Assembly (NCBI GenBank): GCA_001579985.1
Contig: LRSR01008909.1
Location: 1-48,110, forward strand
DNA length: 48,110 nucleotides
Source of the DNA: Hypsibius dujardini
Taxonomy: Eukaryota; Tardigrada; Eutardigrada; Parachela; Hypsibiidae
Direction of reading: 5' to 3'
The notes below the pieces were generated by a model, which saw only the letters and a list, made by a program, of their open reading frames with translations, searched no databases and was not told where the DNA came from. Below, in pieces: positions 10,518-21,739 of this stretch (position 1 is the stretch's first letter; every line of letters starts with the position of its first letter). The position numbers and the translations under genes are program-made.

Positions 10518-11182
10518 CAGTGAACGACAAGATTGAGTGTAATGGAGGGTCCGGGGGATGGGCAAAAGGGGCGGCGCATGGGGTGGTTTTCAAACAATCG
10601 AACAATCAACCACCTGGCTTGCAGCGGTTGCTTTGTCTCTACTTTTCCCATTTTCAGCCATGCCTTTTGAGAGTGAATTCAAACTTTCAATGCACTTTCC
10701 GCTGTCCCAAGTTTTTATAATACGCTAAATTATTTTAAAATCTTTGTGTGGATTTGATATTTTTGCACAAAGTATTGAGAGATTGCTTGATTGTGTTGAC
10801 TGTTCCGTTTTGTTGTTCCTGTTTTTCAATCTACACCGGCTTCCATTGATTGTTCTATTGTTTGATAAGTTTTATTGTTCACATGCAGTACCGGTTGATT
10901 GCTCGATTGTTTGCTCTCTGCCAATTATGTTTCCTGTGTTGCTTTTTGTTTTTGATGTTTCTTCAGCTCGGTGGTATCATGAAATTTTAAATTTTCATCC
11001 ATTTTGTACATAGCTTTCATCCTTTACATAAACTGGAAAATAAAGTCTTTGTTTGAAAATGGAACAAAACAACTGCTGCAAGTCAAGTGGTTGATTGTTC
11101 GATTGTTTGAAAACCACCCCCTGCTCCGCCCCTTTCGCCCATCCCCCGGACCCTCCATTACACTCAATCTTGTCGTTCACTG
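10518..11182. mobile_element. Family Y element, longer copy (665 bp) with about 125-bp inverted arms
   Basis: It begins CAGTGAACGACAAGATTGAG and ends with the inverse, directly flanked by TA (10516-10517 and 11183-11184). The arms (about 10518-10640 and 11055-11182) pair almost perfectly and include GGTTTTCAAACAATCGAACA. The interior (about 400 bp) has no transposase. The CAGT...ACTG ends and TA duplication point to the Tc1/mariner superfamily. Confidence 0.75.
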
Positions 11183-11817
11183 TATGTGGTATATGGAAAC
11201 GAAATGGGTTAAGCAGTGGTCACGAAGCAAAAAGTCAGCACTCTGCATAGAAAAATTCTGTTCACTTACATCCAATCTCTGCATAAAGCTGCATTTGAAT
11301 GGAATATTAAATCTCTGGATTGGGATGCCTTTTGCTTTCTCAGGCCAACGACCTCAGTATTCACTGAATATTTTAACTAACGTAATACAAATAAGCACAT
11401 GAAACACAGATCTGAAAGAAAAAATTAAAGAAGCATCAAATTTAATTCGTACGGAAGTGAAACAATGTCACAGCGAAATGCTACTCGATTCAAATCAATG
11501 TTTTGGTTTACAAATGGTCAAATATATCTTAATCTTTAGTACTGTAGCTAAACAAATAATCAGAACACTGTAGCACCGCCCCTTGAATTTTGATTTAAAT
11601 TCAACTTATTACAATCAGAATACTTTTTTGAGCCGGAAATGGTCAAATCTATCTTGATCCGAGCGATGTGGTCAAACGACCAATCAAAACGCTTTAGTCC
11701 CGCCCCTTGACGTCCGATTAAAATTCAGCTAATGCCAATCGATTCACAAAGTTAATTTGGGTTAGAAATGGTCAAAATTAACAAAATCAGAACTGTCCCT
11801 AAAGTCATATTTTACCC
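11183..11817. other. Intergenic stretch with GCCCCTTGA repeats
   Basis: No gene is recognised. Two diverged direct repeats are present: GGTCAAAT(A/C)TATCTT(A/G)AT followed by a CCGCCCCTTGA block, at about 11517-11625 and 11640-11750. They are probably remnants of a dispersed element. Confidence 0.4.
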
Positions 11818-11908
11818 CCTAAAAGAGCCTCTGGTTATAACCATGACTGGCTAGTATGCCACGGTAAAATAAGGTCTTAGAAATATGTGCTGAAGTGAAA
11901 TAGCTCAC

Positions 11909-12081
11909 CCCCTTCGCAAATAAACTCATAGTATTGTGGGTGATTACGGTCATCCACCGGCGTCACCCAGCAGCGGCTCACAATTATCCTGAATTGGACA
12001 TTGTTCACGTCAATGGTTATAACATGGACCCGGGTTTTTCAACCACCAAGCGCAACGTAGAATGTCATATGAGATCGGACG
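11909..12081 (-). pseudogene. Decayed ZP-C first exon (type A), copy 2
   Basis: Homologous to the 177-nt ZP-C first exons at 7816-7992 and 15424-15600, but 173 nt long, with deletions inside the region equivalent to GGFRKTGVHV and near the 3' end (CGCAAATAA where intact copies have CGCGAAATAA). It cannot be translated in one frame. It sits downstream of fused ZP gene 2, mirroring the relic at 4551-4726. Confidence 0.7.
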
Positions 12082-12150
12082 CTGAAGTAATAACAGAAGA
12101 TACGTGAAATCCCATTATTGCCAGGTTTTTCCCAGAACTTGCAACAAGTA

Positions 12151-12795
12151 CAGAGTCTTTCATTTACACGGGACCACTTGCGCATTTCTCTTCCTGTGCA
12201 CGCGCGCACGTGTGCGTTTTTGCATATCTCATTAAAAAAAGCGCAGCAAAGTCGTTGTGGTTTACTTCGTCAGTTGAAAATTCAAGCCTCCATTCTGACC
12301 ATCTACCAGCTCAATTATTTCTCCAGAAAAATTCGAAATAAGTATCTGGCGTTGCCGCTGAAGGAGAGGAATCGGGGGAAGCCAAAACTGCACAAACAAC
12401 TCGTTTTCCACCAGGACTTCGCTACGGCTCATGCCTCCCGAAAGACCCAAGAGTACCTTCTGGAATCCAAGATAAATTTATTCCGGCAGCGCAGTGGATA
12501 GGTAATTCACTGGATCTAGTTCCAATGGACTAGGCAATCAACGAAAATTTAAATGGGATTTGTTTGACAGGGAGGCCAATTCTTTATATGGGCTCAAACG
12601 TGTCATGAAATTGATGTGCTCTGAAGTTCCTCTAGATTTTATTATGAAATCGCTCCTATCCTGTCCAAAACGTGTTGAATTGATGATTAAACGTTGGGAT
12701 CTTCAGACTGAGCATGAGCTGAAGGGGGGGGGACGAGTTTAGGTAGAGAAAAACTGGTTGAACTAAAGTGTTCCCGTGTAAATGAAAGACCCCTG
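12151..12795 (+). mobile_element. Degenerate Tc1/mariner-like transposon (645 bp)
   Basis: Terminal inverted repeats of about 30 bp (CAGAGTCTTTCATTTACACG on the left; the right end is the inverse) are flanked by TA at 12149-12150 and 12796-12797. The paralogous position at 4796-4797 has the flanks with one TA and no insert. Inside, the plus strand encodes remnants of a DDE transposase: VFHQDFATAHASRKTQEYL matches the family's FQQD-APxHT-xxTQxW region, and a later block (about 12585-12710) resembles the C-terminal PLDFIMKSLLSCPKRVELMI segment. Stops and frameshifts separate the pieces, and the N-terminal DNA-binding part is missing. Confidence 0.8.
12250..12715 (+). pseudogene. Tc1/mariner-type transposase remnant
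   Basis: The catalytic-core and C-terminal portions of a mariner-type transposase can be read in two different frames with in-frame stops between them (after FRQRSG and following segments). The central-Asp region (QDFATAHASRKTQ) is the best conserved part. The protein is not functional, because the paired-type DNA-binding region and the first catalytic Asp are absent. Confidence 0.6.
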
Positions 12796-12898
12796 TACTG
12801 TACAGGAAGATCAGACCCATTTCCACTGTAGTTTTTCCTTTGATATAAACTAATGATTACCAAGTAGAGAAAGAAAAACTTGCTGACGATTAGCCGAT

Positions 12899-15800
12899 TT
12901 ACTGCAGTCGAGAGGGGCGACCGAATCGGTCGATGACGACGCGCGGCCGAACGTTGGGCATGTGCCAGTGGATGGGGTCGAAGCTGAGAAGACGGGTGCC
13001 TCCTCTGGTGGAGGCCGTGCGGGACTGCGTGCATGACGGCCTACAGTGGCCGCTGGTGTCGCCTTTGGTGCAGATGTTGACATCGCAGAAGAAGTAGACC
13101 CGCTCGGCCGCCGGCGCTTCACCGAACCAAAACTCTGCCACCATAAACTCCAGCGCCCGTCGCTTAATCCGGGTTACTTCCACATAGCCAGGTCCCATTT
13201 CGTTGCATCTACAGAAAATACGGAACAGCGTGAGATATAAACACAGTCTGAAATTGGTCTTACTGAGGAATGCCAAGCTAATTTTGCTGGTTTTGTTGGG
13301 TTTTATTATTGATTTAGTAAATTTAGTCTCTTTTTTGGAAGATTTATTTCATTTTTATGTAAAATAAATTCATCAGCGAAACAAATATCAATTTAGTCAA
13401 TATATGCTTTGAATTTAATATCACATTTACTCAAAATTGAGGATTGCTCTGAGTAATGTTTTTTTAACTTTCAGTCATGAAAGACAAAACATGTTTCTTC
13501 AAATAGGGTAATCAGCACAGAAAATAGCAACTTAGTTTTTATCTGCCTTTAATTAAATTCTTAAATAATTCCTAATTCAAAAAATTTCGAATAAGGTATT
13601 TTATTTGTCAAGGTAATGTTAAAATATTTTTGAAAAAAAATGTGTAACTGTCATCTAAAATATTTAGCAAAATAAATAACAATTTATTTCGTATCTGTTT
13701 TTTATTGTATTCTCAAATTATTTAAAATAAAAAAATTCGAATAAGGAATGCTTTATTTTCATGAAAACAGAAACAGTGTCTAGAGATCTCACTGCGTGAC
13801 ACATTACGACATGCTATCCTTACCCTCGCGGGGAGATGACTTGATAGCTGATGGGGTTCTCGGGGTTCGCGTCGGGAGTTGCCCAGCATCGGGTCCCCAG
13901 CATAATGTAGTTGTCGTCAAAAGTGTCGTCGAGTTCCACGGTGACAATGTGGACACTAGTTTTCCCGAATCCACCAAAGTCCTCCAGCACGTCCGTCCGC
14001 CACTTTGCACTAAGCATAGAGACACATGTCATTATGGAGCCCTCTGATACAAACTACAAAGCACAGTGCGATCTACAATACTTCACAGGACTCTTTCATC
14101 GCTATAAACCGGTTTACCTCAAAAACTAAAATCCACTTTTGCTGAGAACAGCATCATCATGTAAAAATTTGTCTGCTTAAATTATTACCGAGAGCTCCTT
14201 TAACGAACGTCAGTGTTGCTCAATGTACATGTACATCTCGTTTGATTGGGGGAAAAAATGTTTTGTGTAAAAAAAGTAATTTAAGTTGAGAAAACACATA
14301 ATAAAATAATAAACACAAAAAATAAATGTATTATTTCAATAAATTAGTTTAATTTAAGAAAACACAAAATTTTTATATTTATTATTTAAAAAAATTATTT
14401 AATTCTAGAAAACACATAACACGAATGCATGATGAACGCGTGTCATTCAAACTTGAACGTTTTTTGAGATGACCATAAATGTGATTATCATTGAACGAAA
14501 TGCTTCAAAGTATTTCAAGGGAACTAAAAAACCCGGATGACGTCAAGCGACGTTACCGTGCAAAAGTTTTCAAATTCAACATAATTTTGTCCGATATGAA
14601 CGGGTAAGATTTATTATGAAAAAAATCCATGTCTTGATGGCAGAAGAAAACATGTTTCAAAAGGATTTCAACTGACTGAAAATGGTTGAACCGGTTACAC
14701 CTCGCGAGAAGCAGAAATGGTATACCGGTGTGTGAAGCGCTATTGCCTTGCAAAAGTGTACAAAACATTTTACATAATTTTGGGTAGGAATTTAACATAA
14801 ATATAATTATGCCAAAAACAATCAACGCCTTGACTTTTCTCGACCAATGGATATGACGACCTGACCAGAACCTCATTGAGCATAGTGCCAGAACAAAATT
14901 AACAAATTTTACAGGCTCCCTTATATTGGAACAGATTGTCTGTAAAGAACACGGGATGAAATGCAATTACCTCAGAGTGACTTCGAACGTCTCAGTGGGC
15001 TCGATGTTGGAGGTCACATCAGCCCCAAACGATCCGACGTGGAAGTCAGGCTGGTCCACCAGGCCAACGGTTCCATTGTTGCAGCCTCTCGTGCAGCGTC
15101 TGGTGTTGTCACTTTGGGGACAAATGTTCAGGTCGCAGTGGAAGTAGACCTTATCCGGATTTGAAGAGAACTGAAATTGGTCCACTTCGTAAGCAGCAAT
15201 GCGCCAGGACAGCTGCTTGACCTCAGCAAACTCCGGACCGTGAACGTTACACCTAAACCGGCACAAAAACGTTCAAAAATATCTGTATGGCATGGGTTTT
15301 GTGGATTTCGATGGGTTTGATGGGGGATTTTTATGGGGTTTATGGATTATAACCAGGACTGCAGGCGAGTATGCCACGAAATAATAAGGCTTTAGAAATA
15401 GGTGCAGAAGTGAAACGACTTACCTTTTTCGCGAAATAAACTCATAGTGTTGTGGGTGGTCACGGTCGTCCACCGGCGTCGCCCAGCAGCGGCTCACAAT
15501 CATCTTGAATTGGGGATTGCGCATTTCGATGGTTATAACATGGACCCCGATTTTCCGGAAACCTCCAAACTCGTCGTAAATTGTTGTATGAGATCGGACG
15601 CTAATGTAATGAGAGAAGAAAATACGTGATATCTCATTAATGTTAGATTGTTCCCAGAACTTGCAACAAGTACTGAGTAGGAAGATTTCCAGTTTCACCT
15701 TTGATATGCCCTAATGATTAGCGAGTAGTGAAAGAAAAGTTGCTAACGATGGGCCCCCAGCTCCGCCCATTAAGACCAGAAATTTTCGGCCAATGCTCAT

Positions 15801-18800
15801 CGACACAAAACTGAATTATAGTTGGATAGTATCAAAAGCTGTTTATTTCTATGGGTAAACAAGAGTCTCGCGTACTGTCTTTGACGTCGTTATTGGGGCA
15901 ACAAATGGATGACCAATTCTGCAGGAATACATTGTATATTCCGGACTCCTGCTTCATATGCCAGTGTATTGCAGATTAGAAACTTTTTGAAAGGACCAAT
16001 GTATTTATTTCTAAACGTCGAAAAAGAAAAAGGGTTTTCATTGCCGTCCCCATATGGACGTTATCCTTATTTTTTTCTTCACCATCCTTATTTTATCTGT
16101 TGATATTTTCGTCGGCAAAGATCTTAAAACATGAGATTTTCTGTATTTAAAGAAATTAAAACTGATGAAAAACGCTACAAAAGGCGCTATCCAAAAGTCT
16201 CCTTACAAGAGCGAGTTCATTGGAGAAATGAGGAAGTTTGAAAAATGTGGTGCACATTTTGGAAAACGCGGCACAAATTTGGGAATATGCGAAATATGGT
16301 TTGGATAACAAGGAATAAGTTTTGGAAAACATGCTATAAATTTGGGAGAATGCGGTACAAATTAATTAAATTAATTAAAAATTAAGAGGAAAATTAATTA
16401 CAATTCAGCTCAAGGTTTTTGGGGTTTTTTTTTATTTTTCCTGATTTTTCAACGAGACTACATCAGAGTCCGCGCTGGTGTATATACATGTATATAAGAA
16501 AGATTCCCCAGCTAATTTGGATAAGAACTGCAGGAGCAAAAAATTTAAAGCTTCTACTCAAAGGGTTTAGCCTGTTGAAGGGACTTCAATTTTGTTCCTG
16601 CATCAGTCACACTAACCGACACGTTACCAAGTGTGCATATAGGTGCATTGTCAATCCCCAAAAACTATGCCTACAGGTAGCCGTACTTGATACGCCAATG
16701 AATTCTGCTATCTGTACCTTATATCTGCTTGCCGCATTTCTTCATTGACGCCGACGAAATTGACCGTGGGCCAGAACTGGAAATTCCCCGACCGAGACGA
16801 GCAAATCAGGGGAGTGTTTAATGTCTTTCTCTGAAGTTGTCCAGTAGAAGTGGGCTCGTATATGGTGATCATGGCGACATTGCTGTAGTTTCCGGAGATT
16901 TGATCGGTGAAACCGCACCGCTGGCCACGCGGCAGGACGATCGCGAAGGCGTTCTGGTCGCTCGCCGGGGAATTGGTTGGGTAACGACGCGCACGACAGG
17001 CCGGTATGTTGTTCCTGCCAATGAGGATACTGTCCACCCGGGAGCGGTCATGATTGACGGCCGGAATGCGGGCCCATTGGAATATCTCCTTGTCTAGCGC
17101 TTGGTAGAAGATTGCATCACCCTCGCAGTGAAGCATCCCGACCCCGGCTTCACCTCGAGTCTGCTGCGAGGGGTGAACAGATTGACGAATGTGTTGAGTT
17201 TAAGAAGAATTACAAGAATAAGAGAAAAAAAGAACAATATGAGAACATAAAAGAATAAAAACATGTGGATAAGGAACAAGGAATAATTGAAGAAGTAAAT
17301 TGTGTTGAGTTTAATTCAAAAAAAGAGAGATTTTTAATAAGATATTGGTGCCAAATTTAGTATCTGATTATTATATTTTATTAAATAATAAAATGACAGT
17401 AATATTAATAGATATTATCATTAGTGTTACAAAAATGCATTACATAATTGTCGCCAAAAGATATTGATAAAAATGCAAAATATTCAACCAAAGAAACATA
17501 ATGCAGAATGTATTGAAAATAAAAAAATTTCTCATATAAGAATTATTACGGGCGGATGGCGTTCTATTGGTGCAACCGCATTTCAGGACATAGTGTCTGA
17601 CGATTTGTTTTGATATACAGAGCTGTACGATGGGCAAACAATAAGTAATTTTACCCTACTGTTTGTGAAGGGTCACACTAGCTAACTCTTGATTCTAGTG
17701 GCTCAACCTTGGAAGAGGTATAGAAAAACGTTTATCCGAAGAAATCATCCGCATAAATAACAAAAATAACTTTTTTGGCAGGCACACAAATAATGAGTAT
17801 CGCCAGCTGCTCTTGCCTTGTTTGAACAAGAGTAAATGACATTACTTCCACTTGCACGTCGGATTGTTCGGAGTCTCGGACTTGTTCTTTGAACATTCGT
17901 TTTCAGACAAATTACATTTACTGTGTAGTAATTGCGCCCATAAGAATTGCTGTGGGGCAAAAACTGCTACTTACAGAGTCCACTACGAATATTGAATAGT
18001 ATTTGCAATTCCCTCCAACATCCATGAGTGTGGGAAAATGAAATTTCAGTGGCAAGGAGGGCAAGGAGTTAATCAGTTCTGCCAATCGTGTTTGGAGCTT
18101 AAGCAAAAAACCGCTCATTATAAGTTATCATGACATGGTTTTGCTATAAAAACTACGTTCTATTGGTTCTTGAGATATAGCAGGAAATTTTGGAGTGAAA
18201 AAATGTCGGGTAAAAGTGCTCAAATACATCATTTCTACACATTTACATCATTTTAGCTTCGCCTCTACAACATTTTGAGTTTCATAGAGAGCAACTATTT
18301 TATGAGCTATCCTTTTAGGGTTACTTGATTTGTTACACTGCCTCTAAAACCACTTGATGGGAAGACAAAATTTCAAAGGAATCACTAACACAATCAAGCA
18401 ATGAGGCAATCAACTTACTGAGCCAGTGGTAAAAATCAAAATCGGCCATTTTAGTCAGGGACCCTATGAAGGCTTCCTGCGTGAGATTTCGAATTTTTTT
18501 TTATCATAAACTTAATTCAGGCTTCAGATGTGGCGTTTTTGTCATTTGTGAGGTTAGCATCAGTTGCGCTCAGTTTGCGTGGTCAAGGTTTGAAAACTGT
18601 TTAATGCTCGGGTGGACCCTGTAATATAGAGTATTAGGGTATTAATCCCCCAATCACATTATCACTGGGGAGTGCTTTGATAAATCTATTAAATAAAACA
18701 GCGAAACTTAACAAAAGTCTTGGTCGTGCTTACAGCAAACATAAACCACAGCTAAACCCTTCTCTTTTCATCGACACCAATATGGTACTGTACTTTTACT

Positions 18801-18914
18801 TACGCTGTCCTTGGCGACATCTGTAATATTGTCGCTAATAAACCGACGCGAGACTGCAGCTGTCACCGACCAGCACAAAACCAGAAGCGAGACAATGTGA
18901 GTCTTGAATAACAT
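12899..18914 (-). CDS. Fused ZP protein 2: signal peptide, ZP-N, ZP-C, second ZP-C (503 aa, 6 exons)
   Basis: Tandem duplicate of the gene at 5171-10101. Exons: 18914-18804, 17163-16718, 15600-15424, 15252-14971, 14009-13824 and 13208-12899. Lengths are 111, 446, 177, 282, 186 and 310 nt; five equal those of copy 1, and the junction exon is 18 nt shorter. All phases agree (504 codons). Landmarks: MLFKTHIVSLLVLCWSV signal peptide; HCEGDAIFYQ and RCGF in ZP-N; RCWATPVDDRD and VYFHCDLNICPQ in the first ZP-C; RCWATPDANPEN and VYFFCDVNIC in the second. It ends RPSRLQ stop with no membrane anchor. His of the second Y-F-H-C is Phe here. Preservation of frame in all six exons of both copies argues that both genes are functional. 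Intron 1 holds a 648-bp transposon absent from copy 1. Confidence 0.8.
15768..16250. other. Copy-2-specific insertion in the ZP-N to ZP-C intron
   Basis: The sequence flanking this segment (CCCCAGCTCCG before, TTTTGGAAAACGCGG after) is almost adjacent in copy 1 (8155-8180). The inserted part includes CTCCGCCCATTAAGACCAG and has no open frame of note. It is probably another transposon remnant; its ends are not defined. Confidence 0.4.
17974..18621. mobile_element. Tc1/mariner-like non-autonomous element (648 bp)
   Basis: The left end CAGAGTCCAC and the inverse of the right end, CAGGGTCCAC, form short inverted repeats flanked by TA (17972-17973 and 18622-18623). The equivalent intron of copy 1 reads GCTACTTAAAATAGAG with a single TA at 9810-9811. 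No transposase is encoded. Confidence 0.7.
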
Positions 18915-19578
18915 TTTATGACCATAAAGAGAAAGGATTAAATAAAGCGGAAACTCTCAGGTTGTAGGGAGGCGCCAGTTGACCGTCAGACATGAGCGAT
19001 TCTCGATGCAGCTAGGTCCTCTTTTTATCTAGGGTTTAGACCTTACTTATCTTCCATACAATGTGCCAGTTGTGCTTCACGATACGATTGCTAACTACCA
19101 GGCCGGCAATTTTGGGTGGCGCCTCTCAATTCGATATTTGAACTTTGGGCAGTCGAACCAGTGTCAATGTTGTCGAACATTGTTGATAACGAGTATGAGG
19201 CCACGTATCTCACATTTTTACAATTTGGTTTGCAATTGTTGCACATCATCCGGAATATTTTTCAAGGTCAATGGGCGGAGCTATGAGTTGGGCAGCACTC
19301 TAGAATTTTGAGATGGGATCGCCATTTTTGAGTCATCGCTCCACCCCTTATTTTGCACAAATATTTCCGGAGATGCCAGTTAATTCCAAACAAAACTAGA
19401 GACAGTCTGTTGAAAAATAAAATTGCAGCACGATAATTCTGCTACCCATTGTTGTGTCCACTTGTGTACGCTGGTGCCCGTTTCTGGCTTCCCCTTTATG
19501 GGTCCTATTTTTAACCACTTTACAATTCCAACGTAGTGGGACTTTCCTATACATTAAAATATACTTCTCGTTACACTA
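18915..19578. other. 5' flank of fused ZP gene 2, then repeat-derived spacer
   Basis: Bases 18915 to about 19175 match the 5' flank of copy 1 and mark the right edge of the duplicated unit. After that come GGGCGGAGCTATGAG-type repeat sequence (about 19274) and the left arm of a larger inverted structure (about 19470-19530). No gene is seen. Confidence 0.5.
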
Positions 19579-20484
19579 CAGGGTGATTCACTACCACATG
19601 GACACTTTAATAAAATCACTAAAAATATGGTTTTCATTATTTTCGTCAAATTTTTTCAGATTATATGAAGCCTAACTGTTTTGCGTTTAAATACCTGACT
19701 GGGATGTTTCCATTTTTATTCTGTAAGGCAGGGGCACTGACTACAAAAATTGGACGAAGTTGGCTGATAGTTTGTGCCATTTTGCGCCCATGACTGAATT
19801 TAATGATACGAAAGTGAGCCACCCTACTTCGAAAATCGGCTTATAGCAATCCATAGCAGAACAGATGGGCTTCACAAGGAACCTTCTGAAAGGTAAATTG
19901 GTTCGGAGACCGATTTATGAAAAATATTTTTATGAACAAAATGGCGCCAAAAGTTCGTTCTTGACGTATTTTGAAAACTTTCAGATCAAAAACATGTTGG
20001 TTCATGTTCGTTCGTTCCCGTTTCTAGTTTTTCAGTGCAAATATCTATAAAATAAGCTTATTTGTTGCCTGAGTTGAGAACCTAGAGTTGAACAATACTA
20101 AGATACAGCATGTGAAAAACCTTCCCTAATATCGGATGGACAAGTTATCGACAGGCCTGGTTCTCTCAATCGGTCAATTTAAGCTCTGAAGTGATACTTT
20201 TCTAATAGGCCATCGACAAACGTTTAGGAAAGTACGAAAAAGTGCATAGGAAGAACAATCACAGTGACCAAGAAGAATACGTTTTTCGTCCGAGGAAAAT
20301 AAAATGGTCACCTTTTCTGGGTAGAGCTGCATGGAGTGGCTGACTGCTTTTTCTCAATTTTTTGAACGCTAACTTTTCCTAAATTGAATCACCTTCGTTT
20401 AAGCTACCCACAAGGACATGATCGGTTGCGCACAGTTCCTCTGACAACCGATCGCGCGTGTCCACGTGGTAGTGAATCACCCTG
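19579..20484. mobile_element. Mariner-type non-autonomous element (906 bp)
   Basis: The ends are CAGGGTGATTCACTACCACA and its near-perfect inverse (GTGGTAGTGAATCACCCTG), about 27 bp, with TA on both sides (19577-19578 and 20485-20486). The interior has only short frames and no transposase. Sequence on either side (about 19470-19530 and 20730-20795) forms its own inverted repeat, so this element seems nested inside an older foldback element. Confidence 0.75.
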
Positions 20485-21739
20485 TATATCAATTCCAAAT
20501 TCAGTTTTGCATCGATCGACATCAGCGAAATAGATCTTGAGAATAAGGGGGCCAAGCAAGATGTGTGTAAAGAGGACTGGAAATGTTACCGTCGCTACCA
20601 AAAAAAACGTTATAGTCCCTCCTCAAAACTTCGGAAAATAATTGGCTAATGCCAATCAATTCCAAATTGAATTTTGAATGGGAAAGTGGCTGGATAAGTA
20701 TTTTTTCGGTAGATAGGCAATCGCCCGCTCTTTTGAAATTGCCAAGTGACTAGAGATAGGACCCAAAAAAGGGTGGTTAGAAATAGGGCACCATCCTTGT
20801 ACGAAACTCGTGAGGAACATTCATGCACATCTTGTCCGGTCCGATTTTACGCTTAACTCCAAAATAACATGAGTGGCGCTCTTCCTAGCAGGCTTTAATG
20901 GCTGTGTTTATTTGTTCGAACGACCGGAGAAAATTGCGGCCACATTTATAAGTGTATACGCGGGGTCGATTATATCTAAACCGAGTCATCTACAGAACAG
21001 ACTACAGGAGTCCACCATTTACTGCTGCAACCGTTTGCCCAGTTTTAATTTTTTTTTATCTGATAATTAAACTCAATAGTACAATCAATTAGCTCTACTA
21101 CTGGGACAAGTTTTTGATTTTACAACTTGGACTGATGCCAAAAACCAAGCATTTCCTCAAAAGCGCCTGCCAAGTTCGGACAGGCGTAGCAGGCTTTTCC
21201 CGTAATGTGGCAACTGTGCGCTTTACCGGGTAAAAGACTTGGTTATTTCGGAATTTTCAATGGTTTAACTTGAGCACCAGATATCGAAAATGTATACAAA
21301 CCTCGACCACGCCCTTATTCTCATCAAATGATTTCAGTAGGCATTACAATTATGTCGAGCACAAAAGTCTACATCTTTTGAACTATGGTAAATGTGGTTC
21401 TTGATGACAACAATCAGAAAAAAAGTATATCGTTTTTCCTAAAATCAGCTGATCAAAAAGTCAACACGCTGAGCATTGCACTCGGTTTTGGAAAAACGGT
21501 TGGCATCGTTCCACGAATGATGTTGCAGCATCCAGAACCACCAAAAATGACGACAACTCAATGATTGATTGATTTCAGAAATAGATTTGAATAAATGTTG
21601 AAAACGCGTATTTAGTATAAGAATTTTGCAGATGTTTCTGTGTAAATGGCGGATCTCTGTACACAGGGTATGTGTTTGTGCTTAATGCACTCAAATCCAG
21701 ATACGGTTGTCTGCCGCTGTATTATTCCTCTATTATACA
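20485..21739. other. Intergenic stretch without recognised genes
   Basis: Contains the right arm of the older inverted repeat (about 20730-20795) and otherwise unremarkable AT-rich sequence with only short frames. Importantly, no ZP-C exon is found here on the minus strand, although this is where the ZP-N gene at 21740-22894 would need one. Confidence 0.45.

Larger units (their letters stand above)
3690..19175. repeat. Tandem segmental duplication of the fused ZP locus
   Basis: Unit 1 runs from about 3690 to 10345 and unit 2 from about 11820 to 19175. Coding exons, intron sequence, 5' flanks and downstream ZP-C relics correspond in order. Five of six exons have identical lengths. The differences are mainly transposon insertions present in one unit only (6510-6680, 7532-7742 and 8578-8835 in unit 1; 12151-12795, 15768-16250 and 17974-18621 in unit 2). 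Confidence 0.8.

Noticed and set aside
10744-11013. 89-codon hydrophobic plus-strand frame
   Set aside because: It lies inside the family Y transposable element and is T-rich low-complexity sequence.
14553-14966. 137-codon minus-strand frame in copy 2
   Set aside because: It lies in the intron between the two ZP-C modules, is not conserved in copy 1 and has no domain.
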